Assembly: GCA_964430275.1 (NCBI GenBank)
Contig: CAYSGF010000202.1
Coordinates: 1-39,276, forward strand
Origin: DASTYK01 sp964430275
GTDB taxonomy: Bacteria > Gemmatimonadota > Gemmatimonadetes > Longimicrobiales > RSA9
Length of the DNA: 39,276 bases
Reading direction: 5' to 3'
Positions 16,985-23,689 of this stretch are shown in pieces. Below the pieces are notes generated by a model that saw only the letters and a program-made list of their open reading frames with translations, ran no database searches and had not been told where the DNA came from. The number at the start of each line of letters is the position of its first letter. Position 1 is the stretch's first letter. The translations under genes and the position numbers were made by a program.

Positions 16985-17702
16985 CGGCACAACCATCGTT
17001 CTCGTCCAGGTACCAGCGGATTTCATTTCTCACCCGATCCCGTGCGCGGTGCAGCATCACTCTCTGGTTCGTCTGCGTGATGCCCATCGCGTTACACACG
17101 TCATCGGCGGACCAGCCCTCCACGTCGCGCAGGATGATCACCTGCCGCTGGCGCGCCGGCAGTGTCGCCATGGCCCGCTCCAGATGGTCGCGCAGCTCCC
17201 CCGAGAGCACCTGCGCCTCCGCATCAGCGGGCCGCACCCACATCGCCTGGCCGGTGGCCAGGCTGCTGTGCATCGGTCGATCCGAGTCGGCTCCCAGGCG
17301 ACCCGGCGCATCGTACTCCATCTCGCTGAACGGCCGCATCCGGATGTCGCGCTTGCCGCGCGTGCGCGCAAGATTCCGCAGGATGCGGAACAGCCAGGTC
17401 TTGACGGAGGAGCGACCCTCGAACCGATCGATCCCGCTCAGCGCCGCCATCCACGTCTCCTGCACGACTTCCTCGGCCGTCGCGCGGCTGTCGACGTGCG
17501 TCATCGCGAGCCGCAGCATCGCCGGGTAGTAGCGGTCGAGAACGCGCGCGAACGCCGGCTCGTCGCGCTCGCGCAGGGCACGCAACAGCAGGGCGTCCTC
17601 CGCGGAAGCGGTTGCGCCGTCGTCGGGCGGCGGAAGACTGGCGTTCGGCAGCATGCCCACCCGCTCTTCGGGGGTGCGCAGCTGGCGTGCGAGCTGATAC
17701 AC
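16974..17702 (-). CDS. ECF RNA polymerase sigma factor
   Basis: The ~242-residue protein has sigma region 2 (RALRERDEPAFARVLDRYYP, then AEEVVQETWMAALSGIDRFE and SSVKTWLFRILRNLARTRGK) and sigma region 4 (ATLPARQRQVIILRDVEGW, then SADDVCNAMGITQTNQRVML). A ~50-residue variable linker lies between them. The GTG at 17702 is chosen because GGAGG lies 6 bases upstream; an ATG at 17654 is an alternative that still leaves both domains whole. It should direct transcription of a stress regulon controlled by the overlapping zf-HC2 anti-sigma factor. No target promoter is identified. Confidence 0.93.
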   Translation of the reverse strand: MYQLARQLRTPEERVGMLPNASLPPPDDGATASAEDALLLRALRERDEPAFARVLDRYYPAMLRLAMTHVDSRATAEEVVQETWMAALSGIDRFEGRSSVKTWLFRILRNLARTRGKRDIRMRPFSEMEYDAPGRLGADSDRPMHSSLATGQAMWVRPADAEAQVLSGELRDHLERAMATLPARQRQVIILRDVEGWSADDVCNAMGITQTNQRVMLHRARDRVRNEIRWYLDENDGCADDN

Positions 17703-17891
17703 GTTGTGCCTCCATCGAAACCGGCGGAAAATGATGCGCGACAGGCCGCGGTCGGGTTTGCACCCGCCCGCGGCCCGTCGCCTCGTTGTTACAAGCTCGC
17801 CCTTTCGACCACGCGGGGCAAGCCCTGGAAGTCGGATCGCGCGCGCGCGACACCCAGTTGCGCGCACGCAGAATGCAACGAAGGCGCTGCC

Positions 17892-18398
17892 CTACGCCAC
17901 GCCAATTTCCTGTTGCAACCGCTCACGCAACGTGAGAACGGACAGGACACGCAGCGTGCGGCGTCGCTGCGGCGTATCGACACGCACGACCACGCCGGAC
18001 CGCGTGCCGATCAGCGCCTGCCCGATCGGCGAGGCGAGTGACACCTGTCCCGCGTCGAAGTCGAGCATGGCGCCGGCCATGAGGGTGTACGCATGCCGTT
18101 CGCCCGTGTCCACATCCTCCACCTCTACGGTCGAGCCGAAGCCGGCCGCGTCGTCGAGCAGCGCCGCCTCGGGCACGTCCTGCCAGCCGGACGCGACCTG
18201 GCCGAGGAACCGCACGGCGTCCTGCACCCGCGCAACATCGTCCGGCGCGGCACGGGCGTCGCCCTCCGCCTGCAGTGGATCCGGCACCCGCTGCACCAGC
18301 ATGCGTGACAGCCGATCCAGTGCTTCTCCAACCTCCTCGCGCAGCGGGGGCATCATCGCTGTCGACCGGCTCGCGTTCATCTCGTGCGCTGCAATCAT
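17892..18398 (-). CDS. GreA/GreB C-terminal-domain protein (Rnk-like)
   Basis: The 168-residue product has a C-terminal GreA/GreB FKBP-like domain (residues ~75-150): STVEVEDVDTGERHAYTLMA, then SLASPIGQALIGTRSGVVVR and VRVDTPQRRRTLRVLSV. The N-terminal ~65 residues are helical, but the acidic coiled-coil tip of GreA (needed for transcript cleavage) is not evident. It may bind RNA polymerase like Rnk or other Gre-domain proteins without cleaving RNA. An ATG at 18398 follows GAGGAG at an 8-base spacer. A perfect 16-base palindrome lies 52 bases upstream of the start. Confidence 0.82.
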   Translation of the reverse strand: MIAAHEMNASRSTAMMPPLREEVGEALDRLSRMLVQRVPDPLQAEGDARAAPDDVARVQDAVRFLGQVASGWQDVPEAALLDDAAGFGSTVEVEDVDTGERHAYTLMAGAMLDFDAGQVSLASPIGQALIGTRSGVVVRVDTPQRRRTLRVLSVLTLRERLQQEIGVA

Positions 18399-18449
18399 GG
18401 CCTGGACTCCTCTTCCCTGGCGTACGGATACGACGAAGGACACTCGAAG

Positions 18450-18465
18450 CCGTTCGGCCGAACGG
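18450..18465. promoter_or_regulatory. Perfect 16-bp palindrome upstream of the GreA-like gene
   Basis: CCGTTCGGCCGAACGG is a full palindrome with no mismatch, located in the intergenic region between the thioredoxin-like stop (18578) and the GreA-domain gene start (18398). No T-tract follows, so a terminator is unlikely and an operator is more plausible. No specific regulator can be named. Confidence 0.5.
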
Positions 18466-18577
18466 ACGCGAGCCCTGTCCCATGTACTGTATTCCGGCGA
18501 GGCGTGGCGTTACAGGAGCCGGCAGGGTGCGACGGAAGCAGCGGGCCGCGGCCGTGCGGCCGGAGCGAAACCCGGTG

Positions 18578-19090
18578 TCACAGTGTACGCCATTCGCCCT
18601 CGGGGCCCTCGCATTCCGGGCACTGGACGGCGATGAAGCGGGCCCATTCGGCGATCTCGGCCGCAGACGGGAACTCATGCCCGCTGCCGGCCGACATCGC
18701 GAAGTATACCTCGCCCCATTCATCCGAAACGATGACGGAGCCGGGCGCCAACCCTAGCGCCTGATCCGGATCCGCGAATGTGCGAACACCGGACGGCAGC
18801 GACGCATGCACCGTCGTAGCCTGTTCGAGCGAGCCGATCACCACAATGCTCAGGCGGGCGTCCCAGTCGTCTACCGCGTGACCGTCGCTCGCCAGTGCGC
18901 GCATCCATTCCATGCACGCCTCGCAGGCAGGGCTGTGCGGGACGAGCACGATGCGCGGGCCACGTCCGGAACGCAGCGTCGCTTCCGTACCGGTCGGCGC
19001 GGTTGTCAGGCGCACTGCGGGGAGAATACTGCCGCGCTCGAGGGTCATTCCTTCTGCTGCTCCGGACGGTCGTGCACGTATCGCGCTCAT
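18578..19090 (-). CDS. Thioredoxin-fold protein with CxxC, operon partner of NirK1
   Basis: The 170-residue cytosolic-looking protein (no signal peptide) has a thioredoxin-like fold: PRIVLVPHSPACEACMEW with the redox pair Cys 56 and Cys 59, a central sheet RLSIVVIGSLEQA, and TFADPDQALGLAPGSVIVSD. A second Cys pair (CPEC, residues 157-160) near the C-terminus could bind a metal or assist redox cycling. The family resembles redoxin/AhpC-TSA-like proteins, with function unassigned. A ribosome site AGGAG precedes the ATG by 5 bases. It starts 17 bases after the NirK1 stop, so the two are very likely co-transcribed. Confidence 0.8.
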   Translation of the reverse strand: MSAIRARPSGAAEGMTLERGSILPAVRLTTAPTGTEATLRSGRGPRIVLVPHSPACEACMEWMRALASDGHAVDDWDARLSIVVIGSLEQATTVHASLPSGVRTFADPDQALGLAPGSVIVSDEWGEVYFAMSAGSGHEFPSAAEIAEWARFIAVQCPECEGPEGEWRTL

Positions 19091-19107
19091 ACTGGCTCCT
19101 GTGTTGC

Positions 19108-20220
19108 TCAGGCCGGGTCAGCCGGATCCACCACGAGAAATCCGATCGATCCCTTCTGACCGTGACCGAAGCCGTGATTAACGAATGGGAACTCGCCGGC
19201 CACATCTGCGACGAATTCGAAGATCATGCCGCCGCCGGCCGGCACCGCGAATGTCTGTACACCCTCGATGAAGCTCGTGGGCGGTGCGCCGAGATAGACC
19301 TTCTCGAACTGCTCGCCGACCACGTGGAAGGCGCAGGCGTGGGTCGGACCTGCGCTCACGACGTAGAAGCGCACGCGCTCCCCCTGGCGCACATGAATGG
19401 GCTCGCGTACGTACTGATCCGGCCGTCCATTGAACACGACGTAGTCGGGCATGGTGCTCATCATCTTGCGGTAGTCGAACGCACGCACCTCTCCCTCCTC
19501 GTCGGACATGTAGTACTCGCTCTGCACGAGCACGAACTCGCGCGCCTCGGGCAGCGGCTCGGAGGGCGAAACGATGATTGCACCGTACATGCCGGTACCG
19601 ATGTGCATGAGCACCGGTGCCGTGCCACAGTGATACATGTACGCGCCGGGATAGCGCGGCCGGAACGTGAACGTGACGGACTCGCCCTTCGGAACGGAAC
19701 GGAAGGCCACGGCGGGATCGATCTGCGCGGCATGGAAGTCCATGGAATGCGGGACATCGCCTTCGTTCGTGAGCGTGAACTCGACGGTGTCCCCCTGCCG
19801 GACGTGCACGACAGGACCGGGAATGTCGCCCTCGAATGTCCATCCGGCGACAATGAGGTTCGGTCCGATGCTCACCGGCGTTTCGGTGGAGCGCCAGTGC
19901 AGCCGGGTGGTACGCTCGGCGGCAAGCGGCGGGAGCTCCGGATCGTAGCGACGATACGGCGCCGCGTCGGCCGCGGACATGACGGGCGTATGAGACATGG
20001 GGCGTTGCCCGAGACCCAGCGCAGTGTCTGCCCGGCTGTCGGAATTGATCTCACCGCGCTGCCGAGCGGCCTGTCCCTGCGGCTCCGGAGCGGCCGGCCT
20101 GCACGCGGCTGCCATGACCGCACCCGCGGCTGCGCTGCGCGTGAGGAACCGTCGACGGCTCGCTGGTTTGTCGATGAGATCGGAAAGCAGGGGCGGCTGT
20201 TCGTCGGGCGAGCGCGGCAT
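19108..20220 (-). CDS. nirK: Copper-containing nitrite reductase, NirK type (copy 1)
   Basis: The 370-residue two-cupredoxin protein reduces nitrite to NO. Type-1 copper ligands are His 158, Cys 198, His 206 and Met 211. Type-2 ligands are His 163, His 197 and His 349. Catalytic residues are Asp 161 and His 299. The Cys-x7-His loop matches the AniA/class-II type. The N-terminus has a Tat signal (RRRFL, residues 22-26) ending in a possible lipidated Cys 40, followed by a ~60-residue linker. The ATG at 20220 follows GAGGAG at a 6-base spacer. An intrinsic terminator separates it from the upstream 4-helix membrane protein gene, and the thioredoxin-like gene follows. Activity against nitrite is inferred from the complete ligand set; other multicopper oxidase chemistry is possible. 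Confidence 0.9.
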   Translation of the reverse strand: MPRSPDEQPPLLSDLIDKPASRRRFLTRSAAAGAVMAAACRPAAPEPQGQAARQRGEINSDSRADTALGLGQRPMSHTPVMSAADAAPYRRYDPELPPLAAERTTRLHWRSTETPVSIGPNLIVAGWTFEGDIPGPVVHVRQGDTVEFTLTNEGDVPHSMDFHAAQIDPAVAFRSVPKGESVTFTFRPRYPGAYMYHCGTAPVLMHIGTGMYGAIIVSPSEPLPEAREFVLVQSEYYMSDEEGEVRAFDYRKMMSTMPDYVVFNGRPDQYVREPIHVRQGERVRFYVVSAGPTHACAFHVVGEQFEKVYLGAPPTSFIEGVQTFAVPAGGGMIFEFVADVAGEFPFVNHGFGHGQKGSIGFLVVDPADPA

Positions 20221-20254
20221 GACATCTCCTCGGTGGTGATCACATTGCGGGCCG

Positions 20255-20288
20255 AAAAAGCGGCGGCGGTGCATCCACCGTGCCGCCG
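20255..20288 (-). terminator. Rho-independent terminator before NirK1
   Basis: On the minus strand, GC arms (20283-20288 with 20261-20266, and 20276-20280 with 20267-20271) form an 11-bp stem with a 4-base loop and a 2-base bulge. A run of five T (20255-20259) follows one base after. It sits 23 bases after the 4-helix protein stop and about 35 bases before the NirK1 start, so it can end or attenuate the long upstream operon. Confidence 0.7.
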
Positions 20289-20310
20289 CGTGCGCGATGT
20301 CGCCGTGCCC

Positions 20311-20766
20311 CTAGAAGCGCTCGCCGCGCGCCTCCCGGATTTGACTGCCGACCGGCCTGATACGCGACCACATCGTCCAGAAATACACGCCGATGCCGAT
20401 CGCCTGTCCGACGCCGCCGAGGACGACGATCCATGCAAGCACCCGCTCATCCGACCACGCGCGGGATGCCTCCGAAAGGAAGCGCGCCGCTGTCGACACT
20501 GCCAGGATCCAGTACGCTGCTGCGGCACGCGCCGGCGTGTAGCGTTCGTCTTCCTTCGCAGCGCGTGGAAACAGCCAGAGCGCAACTCCGAAGATCAGAA
20601 ACATCACGAAGCCGACGAAGATGGCGTGCGCGTGCGCGGAGACCAGGTGCGGATGCGGGAACACCCCATACAGCTCGCGCCGGATCAGCAGCCACGTGCC
20701 GAGCGCGAGACCGGTAAACAGGAACACGACTCCGGTCTTGATGAATCGACGGACGAGCGTATACAC
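20311..20766 (-). CDS. Four-helix membrane protein, haem-copper-oxidase helix-II-like (copy 1)
   Basis: The 151-residue protein has four predicted helices (about residues 11-30, 44-67, 80-97 and 109-130). Helix 2 carries His 45 and His 47 and fits H-x4-G-F-x6-G-x6-P from His 47. This closely resembles helix II of NorB-type haem-copper oxidases, where the His binds low-spin haem b. It is a clear paralogue of the protein at 27025-27459 and of segments in the protein at 23686-25023. It may be a haem b electron-transfer subunit, possibly for the nearby NirK; this is inferred. The start is a GTG at 20766, directly after an in-frame stop and with no clear ribosome site. It ends the long minus-strand operon before the terminator. 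Confidence 0.8.
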   Translation of the reverse strand: MYTLVRRFIKTGVVFLFTGLALGTWLLIRRELYGVFPHPHLVSAHAHAIFVGFVMFLIFGVALWLFPRAAKEDERYTPARAAAAYWILAVSTAARFLSEASRAWSDERVLAWIVVLGGVGQAIGIGVYFWTMWSRIRPVGSQIREARGERF

Positions 20767-20809
20767 GGATCAGCGCGCCTGTCGGCGTCCGGCGCACTCG
20801 CGGGTGCCC

Positions 20810-21196
20810 TCAGGCCTCACGATTTCGATCGCCGGTGTCGGGCTGTGCAACCGTGAGCAGGAAGGTCGCTCCGGATTCCGATGAGACCGCGTGCCGCACA
20901 CCGCCACGTGTCGACAGCAGCTCACCGGGCTCGATGTCGTAGTGGGTTCCCGCTGCCGTGAACCGCAGTGCGCCCTCGATCGGCTGCACCGTGATCGGTC
21001 CGTCTGCGCTGTGCTCCGCGATCGATCCGCCGGGACCGAGCACGACGAGTGTGACCCGCAACGGACCCTCCTTCAGGAGCGTGCGTGCACTCGGACCGCG
21101 CCGGGCAGTCGCCACGGGATCCTCCGTACGCGCGCGCTCTTCGTTCAGCTGGAACACGAGCACGTCGCCGGACAGTGGTCGCTGGATCGATGGCAT
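20810..21196 (-). CDS. Cupin-domain protein
   Basis: The 128-residue protein has a single cupin beta-barrel (residues ~35-120): LRVTLVVLGPGGSIAEHSAD, the inter-motif VQPIEGALRFTAAG and the second-motif region EPGELLSTRGGVRHAVSSES. The first motif has one His and the second ends with His, so the metal site looks incomplete relative to the standard two-His motif 1. The reaction is unknown. Its ATG overlaps the stop of the preceding DUF2249 gene by one base (TGATG), so it belongs to the same tightly coupled operon. A sensor or metal-dependent role in the nitrite/NO locus is possible but unproven. Confidence 0.85.
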   Translation of the reverse strand: MPSIQRPLSGDVLVFQLNEERARTEDPVATARRGPSARTLLKEGPLRVTLVVLGPGGSIAEHSADGPITVQPIEGALRFTAAGTHYDIEPGELLSTRGGVRHAVSSESGATFLLTVAQPDTGDRNREA

Positions 21197-21453
21197 CAGT
21201 CCTCTCCCGCCGCGTCCGTGCGCTTGCCCACCAGCACACGCCACGTCTCGGGCCCCTGCTCCAGGTACACGAACGAGAACGCGTCCTGTCCGCGCGTCGC
21301 ACGCAGCGTGTAGTACATGCACTGTGGATCGTGATCCACAGTCAGCTCCATTACGTCACCTACTGCGAGGTCGTCATACGTGCCCATGATCCGTTCGTAG
21401 CGGTGCTTCGGCTCGACCGGCCGAACATCCAGGCTCACGAGTGTCGAGCTCAT
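21196..21453 (-). CDS. DUF2249 single-domain protein (copy B)
   Basis: The 85-residue protein is a single DUF2249 domain: LDVRPVEPKHRYERIM at the start, the central LTVDHDPQCMYYTLRA with the conserved Asp-His-Asp-Pro, and the ending FSFVYLEQGPETWRVLVGKR. DUF2249 has a TusA-like alpha/beta fold and is often found in NO-stress and denitrification gene clusters, with biochemical role unknown. It overlaps the TIM-barrel gene by four bases (ATGA) and the cupin gene by one base. It is paralogous to the 79-residue protein at 22178-22417, sharing the DHDP and YLEQGP motifs. Confidence 0.9.
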   Translation of the reverse strand: MSSTLVSLDVRPVEPKHRYERIMGTYDDLAVGDVMELTVDHDPQCMYYTLRATRGQDAFSFVYLEQGPETWRVLVGKRTDAAGED

Positions 21454-22178
21454 CGACTTCCTCCGGTTGCCGTGGAAAGCGGTACGACGTCCGCATCACC
21501 GACCTTGCTGCCGCACCCCCAGCCGCCCCGCCGCCCGAGCCACGATGCCCATGCTACCCGGTACCGACTGGAGCTGGGCGCGAGTAGCAGCGGTCCCGCG
21601 TATCCGCGCATTGCGAGGCGCCCCATGAGCGGCCCGATGCCACGCCCTTCCTGGAGTGCTGTTTCCGGCCCGCCTCCGAGCAGACGAACACACTTCAGGC
21701 CATCCGATCCCGCGCGCAGCACGCGCTCCGTGTCCGCGCTCACATCGAAGTGAGCGGCGTCCACCTCCCATGCGAAATGGATGCCGGCGCTGATCACGGC
21801 GTCCAGCCAGGTATCGGCCGGTCCACCCACGACGACGAGCGCCGTGCCGCCGCGCGCTTCGATCCGGCGCACCTGTGCGATGCGTGCATCGATCGCTTCG
21901 TCAGCGGCCACGAGAATCGGCGCATCGAGCGCTTCCGCCGTGCGCGCGAGCCGCTCCGCGCCATCGTAGCTGGCCGTCCAGTACCCGCCGATCGTGATAC
22001 CCGCAGCAGCGGCGCGCTCGCGGGCGATCACGCCATCGGCAGGATCAACCTCCGCATCGACTCCGTGCGCATCACCTGCGCGCAGCTCGAGTACGCCGAG
22101 GCCACGCTGCGCACACGCCGTCAGGAGTGCGTCGAGATCGGCATCGGGCGCAGCCGCCGAACTGAGGCCGAGCCGCAT
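21450..22178 (-). CDS. TIM-barrel protein, sugar-phosphate-isomerase/AP-endonuclease-2-like
   Basis: The 242-residue protein has a TIM-barrel rhythm typical of the xylose isomerase-like fold: RLGLSSAAAPDADLDALLTA, GLGVLELRAGDAHG, AAGITIGGYWTA, DAPILVAADEA, FAWEVDAAHFDVSADT and CVRLLGGGPE. The usual metal ligands of active isomerases are hard to trace, so enzyme activity is uncertain. The C-terminal ~40 residues are Arg/Gly-rich and look less conserved. It lies between two DUF2249 genes with 1-base (TGATG) and 4-base (ATGA) overlaps. That placement argues for a dedicated role in this locus rather than general sugar metabolism. Confidence 0.75.
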   Translation of the reverse strand: MRLGLSSAAAPDADLDALLTACAQRGLGVLELRAGDAHGVDAEVDPADGVIARERAAAAGITIGGYWTASYDGAERLARTAEALDAPILVAADEAIDARIAQVRRIEARGGTALVVVGGPADTWLDAVISAGIHFAWEVDAAHFDVSADTERVLRAGSDGLKCVRLLGGGPETALQEGRGIGPLMGRLAMRGYAGPLLLAPSSSRYRVAWASWLGRRGGWGCGSKVGDADVVPLSTATGGSR

Positions 22179-22417
22179 CAGGCGCTCCTTCGCGAGATTG
22201 CGACCCGCCAGACCGCCGGCCCCTGCTCCAGGTAGTCCCAGCCGAACTCGTCCGCGTGCTCCGCCTCGAACTGGTAGCGCAGCGGCTTCGGATCGTGATC
22301 GTTCACGAGCACGAACGACTCGCCCGGCTCGAGTGCCGCGAACGTCTGAAAAATCGTGGGATGCTTCTCGCGTGGCGGAATGACGCGCACATCGAGGACG
22401 CGGTTCTCGTCTGCCAT
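22178..22417 (-). CDS. DUF2249 single-domain protein (copy A)
   Basis: The 79-residue protein is one DUF2249 domain: LDVRVIPPREKHPTIFQTF, the FVLVNDHDPKPLRYQFEA core with Asp-His-Asp-Pro, and WDYLEQGPAVWRVAI at the end. The ATG at 22417 is preferred over one at 22423 because AGGAG lies 7 bases upstream of it and only one base from the other. It follows the DUF1858-DUF2249 gene after 25 bases and overlaps the TIM-barrel gene by one base (TGATG). Confidence 0.9.
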   Translation of the reverse strand: MADENRVLDVRVIPPREKHPTIFQTFAALEPGESFVLVNDHDPKPLRYQFEAEHADEFGWDYLEQGPAVWRVAISRRSA

Positions 22418-22442
22418 GACCATGCTCCTGTAAAGGCGGCGC

Positions 22443-23357
22443 TCACGCCGCTCGGTGACGAATGAAGACGCGCACGAGTCCCGGCTCCTGCTCGCGGACC
22501 TCGTACGTGAACCCCCGCTCCTCCAGGAGCGGAAGCAGGAACTGCGGAATGCGCACGTTGAGCTGCACGAGCGTACCCGTTGCGGGCAACTCCTCGAGTG
22601 CGGCGAGCGTGCGCATCATCGGCTCCGGTGGCTCGAGCGTACGGACATCCAGCACGACGACGTCGTCACCCTGCGAGTCGGTCGTGACATCGACGTCGCT
22701 GGAGGCGGTGCGCGTGGGCGCCCCATCGTCCGCGTGCCGCTCTGGCGTCTCGTGCTCGTCCGGCGCGTAGAACCACACGCGCCAGTCCTCCTCGGCGAGC
22801 CGCTCCGTGAAATGCGTGAGCCCCTGCTTGCGCATGACCGCGTAGAGCGGCACGGGCTCGAAGATCGCGCGTACGGCGAGTGCGCCACCCGCCGGCACCT
22901 GCCGACGTGCCGCCATGATCAGGCTGAACGGCTCCCGACCCGCGCGCAGCTCGGCGCGTACGTCGAGCTCGACCCGCCACGCCTCCGGTATCGCTGCCAG
23001 GTCGCGTGGTATGCCCGCCCCGCCCTGCACTGGTGCAGGACCGGAAGGGAGGGATGCCGCCGCTCCGGCTTCCGCCGGCTCAGGCGCTCCCGACCTGACG
23101 GCGGCGCCCGCCGATGTGTCTGCTGCGGCGCTGTCGTCCCCGGCTGCCACGTGCGCGTTCAGCCGCGCCACGAGCTCGTGCACGTCCACACCGGCCATGC
23201 GCGCGGCCTGCTCGACCGTGACCAGGCGCGCCATGACCCTGCGCATCGCCGGCCTGCGCAACCGCTCGAACGCAGGCGATAGCGTGACGAACACATCGAC
23301 GAGCGATTCGTCCATGCCGATCACCGTCGAGACGCGGTCGCCTGCCCGGATTACCAT
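22443..23357 (-). CDS. DUF1858-DUF2249-DUF2249 protein
   Basis: The 304-residue protein has three domains. An N-terminal DUF1858 region (residues ~1-75; VSTVIGMDESLVDVFVTLSP then ARLVTVEQAARMAGVDVHEL) is of the type found before hemerythrin or NO-related domains. A low-complexity linker follows. Two DUF2249 domains come next: one at ~115-195 (VELDVRAELRAGREPFSLIM) and a C-terminal one (VVVLDVRTLEPPEPMMRTLA, ending VREQEPGLVRVFIRH). The DUF1858 helical domain is associated with Fe-S repair and NO-response systems. The ATG at 23357 has AGGAGG 4 bases upstream and overlaps the stop of the DUF59 gene by seven bases. No redox cofactor motif is visible. Confidence 0.85.
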   Translation of the reverse strand: MVIRAGDRVSTVIGMDESLVDVFVTLSPAFERLRRPAMRRVMARLVTVEQAARMAGVDVHELVARLNAHVAAGDDSAAADTSAGAAVRSGAPEPAEAGAAASLPSGPAPVQGGAGIPRDLAAIPEAWRVELDVRAELRAGREPFSLIMAARRQVPAGGALAVRAIFEPVPLYAVMRKQGLTHFTERLAEEDWRVWFYAPDEHETPERHADDGAPTRTASSDVDVTTDSQGDDVVVLDVRTLEPPEPMMRTLAALEELPATGTLVQLNVRIPQFLLPLLEERGFTYEVREQEPGLVRVFIRHRAA

Positions 23358-23689
23358 GCGCCCTCCTGGATCATGCCGGGATGCCATGCAGGATCCCACA
23401 CTAGCCGTGGCTGCACCTGCTGCACACCCGGCACGTGCGAGACGGCCTCCCGGATCGCGCTCGTGATGTGCCGCTCGAGCGGGCAGCCGGCCGTCGTCAG
23501 CGTGTACGTCACGGTGACCGCGTCGCCGCTCACGAACACGTCGTAGACAAGCCCGAGCGTCACGATGTCGAGGCCGATCTCCGGATCGATCACGGTCCGC
23601 AGCGCGTCCCTCACGATGAACTCGAGCTCTTCAGAAGACAGCTCGACCGGGCTGTCGTCCGGTGCGTCGTTGATCCTGGATTCCGTCAC
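23351..23689 (-). CDS. DUF59/MIP18-family Fe-S cluster assembly factor
   Basis: The 112-residue protein is a single MIP18/DUF59 domain: LRTVIDPEIGLDIVTLGLVY, then VTVTYTLTTAGCPLERHI with the conserved Cys in the T-x-x-x-C-P motif. Family members (SufT, PaaD-like) help mature Fe-S proteins. The start is a GTG at 23689, with AGGAG 6 bases upstream, overlapping the stop of the 12-helix gene by four bases (GTGA). Its position after an HCO-like gene and before DUF2249 genes suggests it supplies or repairs Fe-S proteins damaged during NO production. That role is inferred. Confidence 0.92.
   Translation of the reverse strand: MTESRINDAPDDSPVELSSEELEFIVRDALRTVIDPEIGLDIVTLGLVYDVFVSGDAVTVTYTLTTAGCPLERHITSAIREAVSHVPGVQQVQPRLVWDPAWHPGMIQEGAW

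Noticed and set aside
17785..17799. TGTAAC elements before the sigma gene and before the GreA-like gene as ECF promoters
   Set aside because: Both have TGTAAC, but downstream sequence shows no shared -10 motif at a fixed distance; two copies are not enough.
20236..20243. GTGATCAC palindrome as a CRP or FNR site
   Set aside because: CRP needs TGTGA-N6-TCACA and FNR TTGAT-N4-ATCAA; this short palindrome has no spacer and is just upstream of the NirK1 ribosome site.
18895..20856. Plus-strand frame of 653 codons over NirK1
   Set aside because: Antisense to a gene with a complete set of copper ligands; the product is His/Arg-rich and non-globular.
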